Assembly: GCA_903861005.1 (NCBI GenBank)
Contig: CAIOSP010000085.1
Span: forward strand, 1-64,000
DNA length: 64,000 nt
Reading direction: 5' to 3'
Origin: an uncultured Pseudomonadota bacterium
Lineage (GTDB): Bacteria > Myxococcota_A > UBA796 > GCA-2862545
Positions 17,564 to 26,805 of the stretch are shown piece by piece; the stretch's first letter is position 1; the number at the start of each line of letters is the position of its first letter. The notes beneath the pieces are model-generated. The model ran no database searches. It was not told the DNA's origin and was given only the letters and a program-made list of their open reading frames with translations. A program made the translations under genes and the position numbers.

Positions 17564-18381
17564 TCTCCAGCCTGCTGATCGCGGTCACCCTCTCCGCGCA
17601 CGCGCAGGACGCCGCGCGCGGAGAGGTGCTGGCGGCGTTTGGCGGCTGCGCCTCCTGCCACGTCTCGCCGCAAGGCGAGGCGTACGCCGGCGGCTACGCG
17701 ATCGAGACGCGCTTCGGGACGTTCTACGGTCCCAACATCACGCCCGACTTCTCCCAGGGCGTCGGCTCCTGGAGTCAGGCGGACTTCCTCCGCGCCATGC
17801 GCGAGGGCCATGGCCCCACTGGCGAGCCGTACTGGCCTGCGTTCCCGTACCTGTGGTTCACGCGCGCGTCGGACACCGACCTGTGGGACCTCTGGGCCTA
17901 CCTCAAGACCGTGCCCGCCAACCCGCGTCCCAACGACGAGCACCACATCAAGGCGCTCTACAAGCCCGACTTGTGGCTCTGGCGCGCGATCGCGTTCCGG
18001 CCCGGTTCGCTCAAGCTCCCCGCGGACACGCCCGAGGACGTCGCGCTCGGCGCGCAGCTCGTGGAGGGTATCGGCCACTGCGCCGGCTGCCACACCCCGC
18101 TCAACGGCTTTGGCAAGCCCATCGCCAAGCGGGCGTTCGGCGGGAACCACCAGCCGCCCGAGCGCGCGCCCAACATCACGCCCGACCCGGACGCCGGCAT
18201 CGGCGGGTGGACACGTAGCGACCTGACGACCTTCTTCGAGACCGGTATGACCGGCGAGGGCGACTACGTCGGTGGGCACATGGCGCGGATCGTGGAGAAC
18301 GGCACCGCCAAGCTGACTGAGCCTGAGCGCGCCGCGATCGTCGCGTATCTGCTGTCGCTTGGCCCGGTGGGCGCCGAGTAG
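17560..18381 (+). CDS. Dihaem cytochrome c
   Basis: 273 residues from TTG at 17560, which overlaps the previous stop and has GAGG upstream. The signal peptide is short (MISSLLIAVTLSAHA). Two CxxCH motifs lie at residues 30-34 (CASCH) and 174-178 (CAGCH). Each is followed by FGTFYGPNITPD or RAPNITPDPDAGIGGWT, the pattern of cytochrome subunits of membrane-bound alcohol, aldehyde and sugar dehydrogenases. No dehydrogenase gene is adjacent, so the partner is missing from this window; the cytochrome c' upstream may be the electron donor or acceptor. Confidence 0.88.
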   Translation: MISSLLIAVTLSAHAQDAARGEVLAAFGGCASCHVSPQGEAYAGGYAIETRFGTFYGPNITPDFSQGVGSWSQADFLRAMREGHGPTGEPYWPAFPYLWFTRASDTDLWDLWAYLKTVPANPRPNDEHHIKALYKPDLWLWRAIAFRPGSLKLPADTPEDVALGAQLVEGIGHCAGCHTPLNGFGKPIAKRAFGGNHQPPERAPNITPDPDAGIGGWTRSDLTTFFETGMTGEGDYVGGHMARIVENGTAKLTEPERAAIVAYLLSLGPVGAE

Positions 18382-18452
18382 GAACGGGGCGGCGCTGCAA
18401 TAGCGGCGGACACCCACGCGAACGAACGAAGACGACCGCGTGGCGGTTCGCC

Positions 18453-18481
18453 TTGACGGCCCGCCGGGCCAGGGCAAGGAT
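18453..18481 (+). promoter_or_regulatory. Candidate promoter of the tlpA/VKOR gene pair
   Basis: TTGACG (18453-18458) and AAGGAT (18476-18481) are separated by 17 bp and lie 26 bases before the TlpA start. The -35 is close to the sigma70 consensus; the -10 is weak. Confidence 0.3.
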
Positions 18482-18507
18482 ACCGGTTCGTGCCCAGGAG
18501 GGTGTGC

Positions 18508-18999
18508 ATGTGGTGGTGGATGTTGGCCGCGTCGGCGTGGGCGGCGCCTGAGATGATCCCGGCGGACGTGTTCGAGGCGGCCAAGCAGCCCGACGCGCCC
18601 ACGAAGATCGAGTTCCACATGGCGGACGGCACCACGCAGCACCTGACCGACCACAAGGGCCGCAAGCTCGTGCTGTCGTTCTGGGCGTCGTGGTGTGGGC
18701 CCTGTCGCAAGGAGCTGCCCGCGCTGTCGGCCTGGGCCAAGGAGAACCCCAACGTCGACGTGATCGCGGTGAACGTGGACCGCGACCGCAACATGGCGGA
18801 CCGCTTCCTGCGCGCGGTGCCGGTGGAGCTTCCCATCGCGTACGACCCCGACGCCAACGCGCTCGGCGGCTACGACGTCACCGGCATGCCCACCATGTTC
18901 GTGTTCGACACCAAGGGCGCGCTCGTGTTTCGCAAGGTGGGCTTCAATGAAGCCGCCGGCCTGACCGAGATCCTGACCGCCGTGCAGGGGGCCAAGTGA
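18508..18999 (+). CDS. TlpA-like periplasmic thioredoxin
   Basis: 163 residues from ATG at 18508, preceded by AGGAGG at 18496-18501. A short hydrophobic leader (MWWWMLAASAWA) precedes a TlpA/ResA-type thioredoxin fold with SFWASWCGPCRKELP (C63, C66), a typical WCxxC reductase motif, and the cis-Pro loop TGMPTMFVFD. TlpA-like proteins reduce disulfides in the periplasm, often for cytochrome c or copper-site maturation. The stop overlaps the GTG start of the VKOR fusion gene as GTGA, so the reductant and the disulfide-generating protein are made together. Confidence 0.9.
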   Translation: MWWWMLAASAWAAPEMIPADVFEAAKQPDAPTKIEFHMADGTTQHLTDHKGRKLVLSFWASWCGPCRKELPALSAWAKENPNVDVIAVNVDRDRNMADRFLRAVPVELPIAYDPDANALGGYDVTGMPTMFVFDTKGALVFRKVGFNEAAGLTEILTAVQGAK

Positions 19000-20822
19000 A
19001 CCGCAAGACCGCAGCCCTCGGGCTCCTCCTCGTGTTGCTGGCGGTCGGCGTGTTCGCCGGCGGCCTGATGACCTGGCACCACGACGTGCAGCTCTATGGC
19101 GGCCAGCAGGTCGAGCTGGTGGGCTGTCAGGAGTCGACGCTCGTCAGCTGCGACGTGGTGAACACCAGCGCGTGGAGCGAGCTGCTCGGCGTCCCGATCG
19201 CCACGCTCGGCATCCCGTTCTACCTGACGATGATGGCGCTCGCGCTCCTGGCGATCCGCGGCCGCGACGAAGCGCGCGCGCTGCTGATCGCGGGGGGCGT
19301 GTTCGCCACCGGCTACTCCGTGTTCCTGGCGTACATCTCGCTGCACGAGCTGAACTACGTGTGCCTGTGGTGCATGCGCATGTACGCGATCAACCTGTCG
19401 CTGCTGCTGCTGCCGTGGGTCGGCGGTCGTCCGCCCAAGCCGAGCTTCGACTTCATGGGCGGGCTGGCGGGTGTGTACGCCGCGTTGCTGATCGTGTCGG
19501 TCGGCGGCGAGCACGCCTACCGAAGCTCGATCAGCCACAGCTCGGGCGTCGCCGTGTCCTCCACGGCGGTGAAGCTCGACCGGGATCCGACGGGCCCCGC
19601 GCCCGCGCTCTCGTTTCAGGTCACGACCGAGGACGGCAACGCGCGCACGCTGACCCTTGAGCCCGACGACGCGTGGGCCGGCAACAAGGACGCCCAGGTC
19701 GCGGTCGTGATGTTCGCCGACCTGGAGTGCCCGTTCTGCAAGCGCACCAGCGCCGAGGTCGGCCGCCTGATGCAGACCTACGGCGACCGCGTGCTGTTCG
19801 TCTTCAAGCACTTCCCGATGGACCCGACCTGCAACGCGGGCGTGAAGAACAAGCTGCACCGCTCGGCGTGTGTGGCGGCCCGCGCGGCGGTGTGTGCGCA
19901 GCGTCAGGGTCGCTTCTGGGCCTTCCACGATCTGGCCTACAAGAACCAGCACCAGCTGGGTGACGACGCGCTGCGCGCCTACGCCGTCGAGGTGGGCGTG
20001 AACGGCGAGCAGTTCGACACGTGCATGCGCTCGACCGAGGCGGACGCGGTGGTGAAGGGCGACGCTGCGGCCGGTGCGCAGCTAGACATCCACGGCACGC
20101 CGCGCATCTTCATCAACGGCAAGCTCTATCGCAGCGGCTCTACCGCCGAGGTCATGGCGACCGACCTGGAGACCGCGCTCGGCGCGTCGGCTGCGGACGC
20201 CGCGGCCCACGCCGCCGCGCTCCGCGAGAAGGTGGACTCAGCACCCCCGATCCCCGCCGACGTGCCCGCGCAGCGCTCGGTGAAGTTCGGCGACAAGGCT
20301 TTCCAGATCGACACGTTTGAGGCGGCCGTCCACGACGGCAAGGCCGTGAGCGGCAAGCACGAGATCCCCGCGTTCGACGTGTCGTGGGCCGAGGCCAAGT
20401 CCGCCTGCGAGGCGTCGGGCAAGCGCCTGTGCACTGAGGCCGAGTGGGTCAGCGTCTGCCAGAACGCCGCCGCCGTGGACGACAACCATAACGGCGAGCT
20501 GGCCGACGACATGATCGAGGGCACGGCCTACCCATACGGCGACTACCACGACCCGCAGCGCTGCTGGGACGGCAAGTCGAGCGACGCGTTCCGCCCGGTC
20601 TACACTGGCGAGATGCCCGGGTGCGTCACCCCCACCGGCGTGTACGACATGACCGGCAACGTCGAGGAGTGGGTGGGCGACTCGACGGCGACCGCGGTGC
20701 TGCTCGGCGGCGCGTGGGACACCAGCGAGGACCACGCACGCTGCTACCGCCGCAACGACAGCTTCGGCGCCGGCTACTCCAGCGTGCGCACGGGCTTCCG
20801 CTGCTGCGCGTCGGCGCCGTAG
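18996..20822 (+). CDS. VKOR-DsbA-FGE-like triple fusion protein
   Basis: 608 residues from a GTG start overlapping the previous stop. Residues 1-170 are a VKOR membrane domain: loop Cys pair C44/C52, conserved Ser in SELLGVPIATLG, and active-site C123-L-W-C126. Residues about 230-400 are a DsbA-like thioredoxin with C245-P-F-C248 and cis-Pro loop HGTPRIFING. Residues about 430-608 match the formylglycine-generating/SUMF1 fold: VSWAEAKSACEASGKRLCTEAEW, TGVYDMTGNVEEWVGD and VRTGFRCC. The VKOR part should oxidise the DsbA part using quinone, driving disulfide formation. The FGE catalytic Cys-x4-Cys region is not preserved, so the third domain is probably not a formylglycine synthase; it carries many Cys of its own. 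Confidence 0.9.
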   Translation: MNRKTAALGLLLVLLAVGVFAGGLMTWHHDVQLYGGQQVELVGCQESTLVSCDVVNTSAWSELLGVPIATLGIPFYLTMMALALLAIRGRDEARALLIAGGVFATGYSVFLAYISLHELNYVCLWCMRMYAINLSLLLLPWVGGRPPKPSFDFMGGLAGVYAALLIVSVGGEHAYRSSISHSSGVAVSSTAVKLDRDPTGPAPALSFQVTTEDGNARTLTLEPDDAWAGNKDAQVAVVMFADLECPFCKRTSAEVGRLMQTYGDRVLFVFKHFPMDPTCNAGVKNKLHRSACVAARAAVCAQRQGRFWAFHDLAYKNQHQLGDDALRAYAVEVGVNGEQFDTCMRSTEADAVVKGDAAAGAQLDIHGTPRIFINGKLYRSGSTAEVMATDLETALGASAADAAAHAAALREKVDSAPPIPADVPAQRSVKFGDKAFQIDTFEAAVHDGKAVSGKHEIPAFDVSWAEAKSACEASGKRLCTEAEWVSVCQNAAAVDDNHNGELADDMIEGTAYPYGDYHDPQRCWDGKSSDAFRPVYTGEMPGCVTPTGVYDMTGNVEEWVGDSTATAVLLGGAWDTSEDHARCYRRNDSFGAGYSSVRTGFRCCASAP

Positions 20823-20841
20823 CGGTCTGCGCGTGACCCCC

Positions 20842-20866
20842 GAGGCCGCGCGACGTGCGTGGCCTC
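20842..20866. terminator. Bidirectional hairpin between convergent genes
   Basis: GAGGCCGCGC (20842-20851) pairs with GCGTGGCCTC (20857-20866), one G-T wobble, around a GACGT loop. It sits between the stops of two convergent genes and touches the stop codon of the minus-strand gene. There is no T tract. Confidence 0.5.
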
Positions 20867-22983
20867 TACGGGAGCGTGACCTCGACCGTGCGATCGACGC
20901 CCGGGATCACCGCGATGGTCGCGGGGTCAAACGGCGGCACGTCGACCGCGAACACGAGCTTGCCCGCGGGCAGGTCGGCGGAGACGTGCAGCGGCGTCAC
21001 CAGCCCCTCGCGGCCCACCAGCCCAGGTGCGAACGGCGCCTGCGCGACGATGGCGCCTGTGTCGTCGCGCACCATCAGGCGCGGCGCGCGCACGATCACG
21101 TTGAGGAAGAAGCCACCGTTCCACGCGTAGCCGCGCAGCTGGTTGCTGTGCAGCGCCAGCTCCTGGTGATCGCGGGTCTCGCGCAGCGTGATCAGCGCGT
21201 AGATCGTGTTGGTCGGTGACGCGACCGTGGGGCCCGTGTCGAGCGACACCAACCAGCGCCGTGCGCCGCCGGCGTCCTCCAGGCGGACCGCGGTGTTCGC
21301 GGGCACGCCAGGGCCGTCGTCGAAGGTGATCTGCTCCTCGGGCGTGAGGATGTAGCGCTGCACCATGTTGGACGGGCACAGGCCGGTGGCCGGCTGGAAC
21401 CGCACGATCGCCGTGTCGGGCCCGAGCGTGGCCGTCGAGAGCAGCGTCGCGGGCTCGGCGCCTGGACCTAGCGCCTGTGTCAGATCTGCCTGCGTCAGCC
21501 CGCCCACGAGCGTGGGGTCCTGGTGGTCGATCACGAACACGGCAAAGCACGGCGGCGCGGCCGGGCCCTCGAACCGCGCGCCATGCGCCTGCAGCAGCGC
21601 GTCCACCGGCACGGCCTCTTCACGACGCCAGCCGTTGCCGTACTTCCACGACACCGCGGTGGTGTGTCGTACGAGCTCAGGGAGTGACATGCCAGTGTCC
21701 ACCTGCGCCGCGTCCAGCCAGCGCGACATGCGCCCCCAGGCGAGCGTGTGGCCGCCCGCAGCCGTGGTCTGCGCATCCGCCGCCACCAGCCGTAGGCCGA
21801 CCGACGCCGTGAGCAGCAGCGCGAGACCCGTCGCCACCGCCTGGCTGCGCGCGCGCGTCGCCTTGATCAGCGCGTCGACGCCTAGACCCGCCGCCACCGC
21901 GGTGACGGGCACGAGGAAGATCAGGTAGCGAGACACATTGCCCGACACGAAGTTGTACGAGCGCGAGCGGGCGAGCGCAATGACGCCGCCGACCAGCGCG
22001 ATCGCGGCGGCGGCGGCCAGCGCGCGCGTCGACTTGGGCTCCCCGCGCCGCAGCGCCAGGCCCAGCCCGATCGCGACGAGCAGCGGCCCGATCGCCTCCA
22101 ACGGTAGGAGCATGCGCACGTCGATCATCGACGACATGGCGAGCACGGTGGTGTGCGACGCGAGCGTCAGCACCGCGCCGACCATGTTGTCCCACGGCCG
22201 CGCGCTGGCGAGCACGGGGTGGGTGAGGTCCTCGATCTGCGCGGGGTTGAGCAGCTGCGTCACGTTCGTGAAGTCGTGGCGGAGCTCATGGATCATGTAC
22301 GGCGTGTACACGGTCAGCGCGCCGAGCAGCGCGCCGAGCAGCCCGCGACCGAGCCGCGGCGTGCGCGCCAGCAAGAGCCCGGGCAGCATCACCATCGCGA
22401 GCACGCCCGCGGTGACGTGCATCTGCGCCGCGAGCGCGAGCGCGGCCCCCCAGCCCACCAGCGCGCGCGCGTCCTGGTCCACGAGCACGCGCACCCAGCA
22501 CGCGGTGCCCACGGCCAGGAACAGGCTCATGAACGCGGGGTTCCACAGCTGCGACTGGTTGGTGACGTCGGGTGCCGCGCTCAGGAAGACGGCGGCGGCG
22601 ACGGCGCCCGCGAACAGGCCGCGTCCGCGCCCGACCGTCCAGCCGATCACCGCGGCGGCCAGCGTGTCGAACCCGACCTGCGTGAGCCACGCGGCGCGCG
22701 GGCTGTCGCTCACCCACGACACCAGCCACAGCAGCAGGTGGATCGCGCCGCCTGGCGTGCCGGCGCCCACGCCGTAGGACAGCTCGGCGCCCGCGGTGGG
22801 CAGCTCGAAGAAGGGGACGTGGCTGCGGGCCAACTCGCGGTCGGACCAGACGACGTATTGGAAGTCGCCGGTGAGTTGTCGGCGCAGCGCGACGTAGGCC
22901 GTCGCGGCGATCAGCAGCGCACCCAGCGCGCGGACCACGGTCGGGTCGCGGACGTCGGCGGGGCTGGACGGGCGATCGACCAT
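20866..22983 (-). CDS. GT-C/ArnT-like polytopic membrane protein, copy 1
   Basis: 705 residues from ATG at 22983 (a GTG at 23019 is also possible). The first ~440 residues contain about ten to twelve hydrophobic segments with loops such as QYVVWSDRELARS, LWNPAFMSLFLAVG and AAQMHVTAGVL, an arrangement like GT-C glycosyltransferases (family 39/ArnT) that use polyprenyl-phosphate sugars. The C-terminal ~260 residues are soluble and include NMVQRYILTPEEQITFDDG and LHSNQLRGYAWNGGFFLN, which recur nearly unchanged in the paralogue upstream (23027-25147). The family is inferred from topology; I do not recognise a precise subfamily. Confidence 0.7.
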   Translation of the reverse strand: MVDRPSSPADVRDPTVVRALGALLIAATAYVALRRQLTGDFQYVVWSDRELARSHVPFFELPTAGAELSYGVGAGTPGGAIHLLLWLVSWVSDSPRAAWLTQVGFDTLAAAVIGWTVGRGRGLFAGAVAAAVFLSAAPDVTNQSQLWNPAFMSLFLAVGTACWVRVLVDQDARALVGWGAALALAAQMHVTAGVLAMVMLPGLLLARTPRLGRGLLGALLGALTVYTPYMIHELRHDFTNVTQLLNPAQIEDLTHPVLASARPWDNMVGAVLTLASHTTVLAMSSMIDVRMLLPLEAIGPLLVAIGLGLALRRGEPKSTRALAAAAAIALVGGVIALARSRSYNFVSGNVSRYLIFLVPVTAVAAGLGVDALIKATRARSQAVATGLALLLTASVGLRLVAADAQTTAAGGHTLAWGRMSRWLDAAQVDTGMSLPELVRHTTAVSWKYGNGWRREEAVPVDALLQAHGARFEGPAAPPCFAVFVIDHQDPTLVGGLTQADLTQALGPGAEPATLLSTATLGPDTAIVRFQPATGLCPSNMVQRYILTPEEQITFDDGPGVPANTAVRLEDAGGARRWLVSLDTGPTVASPTNTIYALITLRETRDHQELALHSNQLRGYAWNGGFFLNVIVRAPRLMVRDDTGAIVAQAPFAPGLVGREGLVTPLHVSADLPAGKLVFAVDVPPFDPATIAVIPGVDRTVEVTLP

Positions 22984-23026
22984 GCCTGGCGCTTCCCTCG
23001 GTTCGGTCGAGCCTAGCACGCGCCGC

Positions 23027-25147
23027 TCACGGGGCGCCGCCCGGCAGCACGAACTCCCGGTCGACCCGCGCGCCAGGGCGCGGCCCCGTGTTGCCCATGG
23101 CGGTCGGCTCCAGCTGCAAGCGCAGCGTCACCGTCGCGCCCGCGGGCCAGCGCGTGTCCCCGGCGAGCGGGGCGAGCGCGCCGTCGCCGCCGACCGTGCC
23201 GTCGGCGAGCACCAGTTGGCCCAGCGGCGCGCCGTCCGCCCCGGTCGCGACCAACGTCGGCGCGATCACCCAGGCGTCCAGGAAGAACCCGGCGTTCCAC
23301 GCGTGGCCGCGGAGCTGGTTGCTGTGCAGCGTCCAGGTGACCACGTCGTCGTGCCGCTCCGCGGTGAGCAGCGCCAGCACGTCCCACGGCGGCGTGAGCC
23401 GACCGTCCGAGGCGTCCACGCGCAGCAGCCACCGGGTGGCGCCGTTGGCGGGCGGCAGCGGCGTCGCGGCCTCCGAGGGCGCGCTGGGACCTAGATCCTT
23501 GGTGATCTGCTCGGCGGGGGTGAGCAGGTAGCGCTGGCTCATGTTCGACGGGCAACGCGCGCGGGACGTGGCGTAGCGCACCATCCACACGCCGCCGTCG
23601 AGCGCCACCTGGTCCAGCACCTGATCGACGGGCACGTCCGGCCCGAGCGCGCGCTGCAGCTCCGCGACGCCGATCTGCGCGAGCACGCGGCGGTCGGGAC
23701 CGGAGTCGGGGAGGATCGCCACGCACGGCGGCGCGGCGGACCCGGCGAACGGCTCACCCTCGGGGCCGAGCAGCGCGTCCACCGGCATCGCCAGCTCGCG
23801 GGCCCAGCCGCTGCGGCCCTCGTTGGTCAGCACGACCGCGCGTCGCGTCAGCTCGGCGCGTGACGTGCCCAGCTTGAGCGCGGCGTCGTCGAGCCAGGCC
23901 TCAGTCGCCCGGCAGCTCCGCGTGGCGCGTGCCTCCACGGCGAACGAGCGGGACGCGAGGAGTCGCTCGCCCATCGACAGCGAGAGCGCTCCGGAGACCA
24001 CCAGCGCGCCCGCGACGTGCCGACGCCCGGCCACCGTCACCGCGTGATCGGCCGCGAGCCCCGCGAGCCAAGACAGCGGCCCCGCGAGCACGAGCAGGTA
24101 GCGGGAGTTGTTCGACCGCACGAAGTCAAACTCGTCGTTGGTGCAGATCACCAGCAGCAGCACACCGCACACCACCGCGAGGCGCAGGCCCAGCGCGCGC
24201 GTCACCTCCACGCGCGGCGAGCGATCGCGCAGCAACGACACGACGCCCGCGATCGCGAGCAGCGGCGCCACCGCGGCGACACCCCACACCACCCACGCGG
24301 GCCCCTGGTTGCTCAGCAGATCGAGCGGGCGATCCCCCGAGAGCGAGCGCAGCGCCGTCACCACCGACAGCAGGTAGGGCAGCGCGATCCAGCCGCGACC
24401 GCCGCCGCCTTCGGCCATCAGGCGTGTGTTCGGCCAGCCGTGCCGCGCCTCGCTGATCAGGTAGGGCGCGTAGGCGGCGATCACGCCCAGCGCGGCGATC
24501 GACCACGCGCGCGCGGCGCGTCGCGGACGGGCGCGCAGCAACGACGGCAGCATCACCACGCCGAGCACCAGCGCCGTGACATGCATCTGCGCGCCCAGCG
24601 CGAGCGCGAGCGCCCACACCACAATGCCGCGCGCGTCGCCGTCCGACAGCACGCGCACCCAGCCCACGGTCGCCGCCGCGACGAACAGCGAGAGCCACGC
24701 CGGGTTCCACAGCGGCTGCTGGTTGATCACGTTGGGGCCGAGCGTGAGGAACACCGACGCCGACACCGCCGCCGCGATCCAGCCGACGCGCGCGCGAACC
24801 GACAAGGCGATCACCAGCGCGGCGAGCGCGTCCAGCCCCACCTGAAGCTGCCAGGCGAGGCGCGGCCCCGGCGCGATCCGGTCGGCGATCCACAGCAGCA
24901 GGTGGAACGCACCGCCAGGGATGCGGCTGCCCGATCCGGTGGACAGCTCAGGGCCGGTGGTCGGCAGCGACAGCAGGTCCACCTGGCTGCGCGCCAGGTC
25001 GCGATCGGACCAGACGACGTACTGGCAGTCGCCATCACGGAGCCGCTGCAGCGCGAACGCGGCGGTGGCGACGCACAGCAAGATCGCGAGCGCGTCGAGC
25101 GCGCGCCGCGCGTTCGGGGAGTCGTGCAGGGCGTGGTGGCGGTCCAA
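23027..25147 (-). CDS. GT-C/ArnT-like polytopic membrane protein, copy 2 (paralogue)
   Basis: 706 residues from a TTG start at 25147. It has the same design as its neighbour: QYVVWSDRDLARSQV in the first periplasmic loop, PLWNPAWLSLFVAA, GAQMHVTALVL, then a soluble C-terminal domain with NMSQRYLLTPAEQITKDLG and LHSNQLRGHAWNAGFFLDA. It is a tandem duplication whose copies have diverged. The first-loop WSDRD/E acidic pair is a candidate catalytic site, since GT-C enzymes use an Asp/Glu in this loop. No good ribosome-binding site was seen. The stop lies 43 bp before the downstream copy's ATG. Confidence 0.7.
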   Translation of the reverse strand: MDRHHALHDSPNARRALDALAILLCVATAAFALQRLRDGDCQYVVWSDRDLARSQVDLLSLPTTGPELSTGSGSRIPGGAFHLLLWIADRIAPGPRLAWQLQVGLDALAALVIALSVRARVGWIAAAVSASVFLTLGPNVINQQPLWNPAWLSLFVAAATVGWVRVLSDGDARGIVVWALALALGAQMHVTALVLGVVMLPSLLRARPRRAARAWSIAALGVIAAYAPYLISEARHGWPNTRLMAEGGGGRGWIALPYLLSVVTALRSLSGDRPLDLLSNQGPAWVVWGVAAVAPLLAIAGVVSLLRDRSPRVEVTRALGLRLAVVCGVLLLVICTNDEFDFVRSNNSRYLLVLAGPLSWLAGLAADHAVTVAGRRHVAGALVVSGALSLSMGERLLASRSFAVEARATRSCRATEAWLDDAALKLGTSRAELTRRAVVLTNEGRSGWARELAMPVDALLGPEGEPFAGSAAPPCVAILPDSGPDRRVLAQIGVAELQRALGPDVPVDQVLDQVALDGGVWMVRYATSRARCPSNMSQRYLLTPAEQITKDLGPSAPSEAATPLPPANGATRWLLRVDASDGRLTPPWDVLALLTAERHDDVVTWTLHSNQLRGHAWNAGFFLDAWVIAPTLVATGADGAPLGQLVLADGTVGGDGALAPLAGDTRWPAGATVTLRLQLEPTAMGNTGPRPGARVDREFVLPGGAP

Positions 25148-25278
25148 CGGTCGCTCGCTCGCGGTCTGGTCCCCCGGAGCGTAGCACGTCGCGCGGAGGC
25201 GTCTGGATCCAGGCGATTGAGGGCGATCCTTGCGTCAGAGGGCTGGGGGCGTTTTGTAGGAGGGGTGGGGGGTGCGAC

Positions 25279-25828
25279 ATGGAGACCGGTCTGGCCGTGC
25301 TGGTGGGCGTGGCGCTGTCGGCGGCGTGTGGGTTCCGCGTGTTCGTGCCCATGCTCATCGCGGCGATGGCGGCGGCGTCAGGCCACCTGACCTTCGCGAG
25401 CGACTTCGCGTGGGCGGCGTCCTGGCCTGCGCTGGTCGCGCTCGCGGTCGCCACGGTGCTGGAGATCGGCGCGTATCAGGTGCCCTGGCTCGACCACGCC
25501 CTCGACCTGATCGCGGTGCCGGCGGCGGTGGTGGCGGGCGCGCTGCTCACGGCCTCGTTCGTCGGCGACATGGACCCGTGGCTGCGCTGGTCGACCGCGA
25601 TCATCGCGGGCGGCGGCACGGCCGGCCTGGTGAGCGGCGGCATGGCGGTGACGCGCGCCGGTTCGACGGCGCTCACCGGTGGACTCGCGAACCCCGTGCT
25701 GTCGGCTCTGGAGACAAGCGCCGCCGTGACGTTGGCGGCGCTCGCGGTCCTGGCGCCGCTGATGGCGCTGGGGCTGGCGCTGGTCGGCGCGTCGCTGCTG
25801 GTGCGACGCGCGCGACGGGCTCGGGTGC

Positions 25829-25839
<11 letters not shown>
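25279..25839 (+). CDS. DUF4126 family membrane protein
   Basis: 186 residues with about five hydrophobic segments. The opening (GLAVLVGVALSAACGFRVFVPMLIAAMA) and central VATVLEIGAYQVPWLDHALDLIAVP follow the DUF4126 pattern (membrane segments around an E...VP.LD motif). Function unknown. ATG at 25279 has AGGAGGGG and a G run upstream. Its 3' end overlaps the convergent FKBP gene by 11 bases. Confidence 0.8.
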
Positions 25840-26692
<853 letters not shown>

Positions 26693-26805
26693 GTGTGGGC
26701 TCCTCCAGACGCCGCGGGCTTTAACCGCGCGGTGCCGGATGTCACGCTTTCCACCGTGCGTGCGACGAGGCGCGTGCAGGGTCGATCACCCCGCCCAGCG
26801 GAGCC

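Noticed and set aside
18996-20822. Naming the third domain a formylglycine-generating enzyme
   Set aside because: The Cys-x4-Cys copper site near the C-terminus is not preserved, and no sulfatase gene is nearby.
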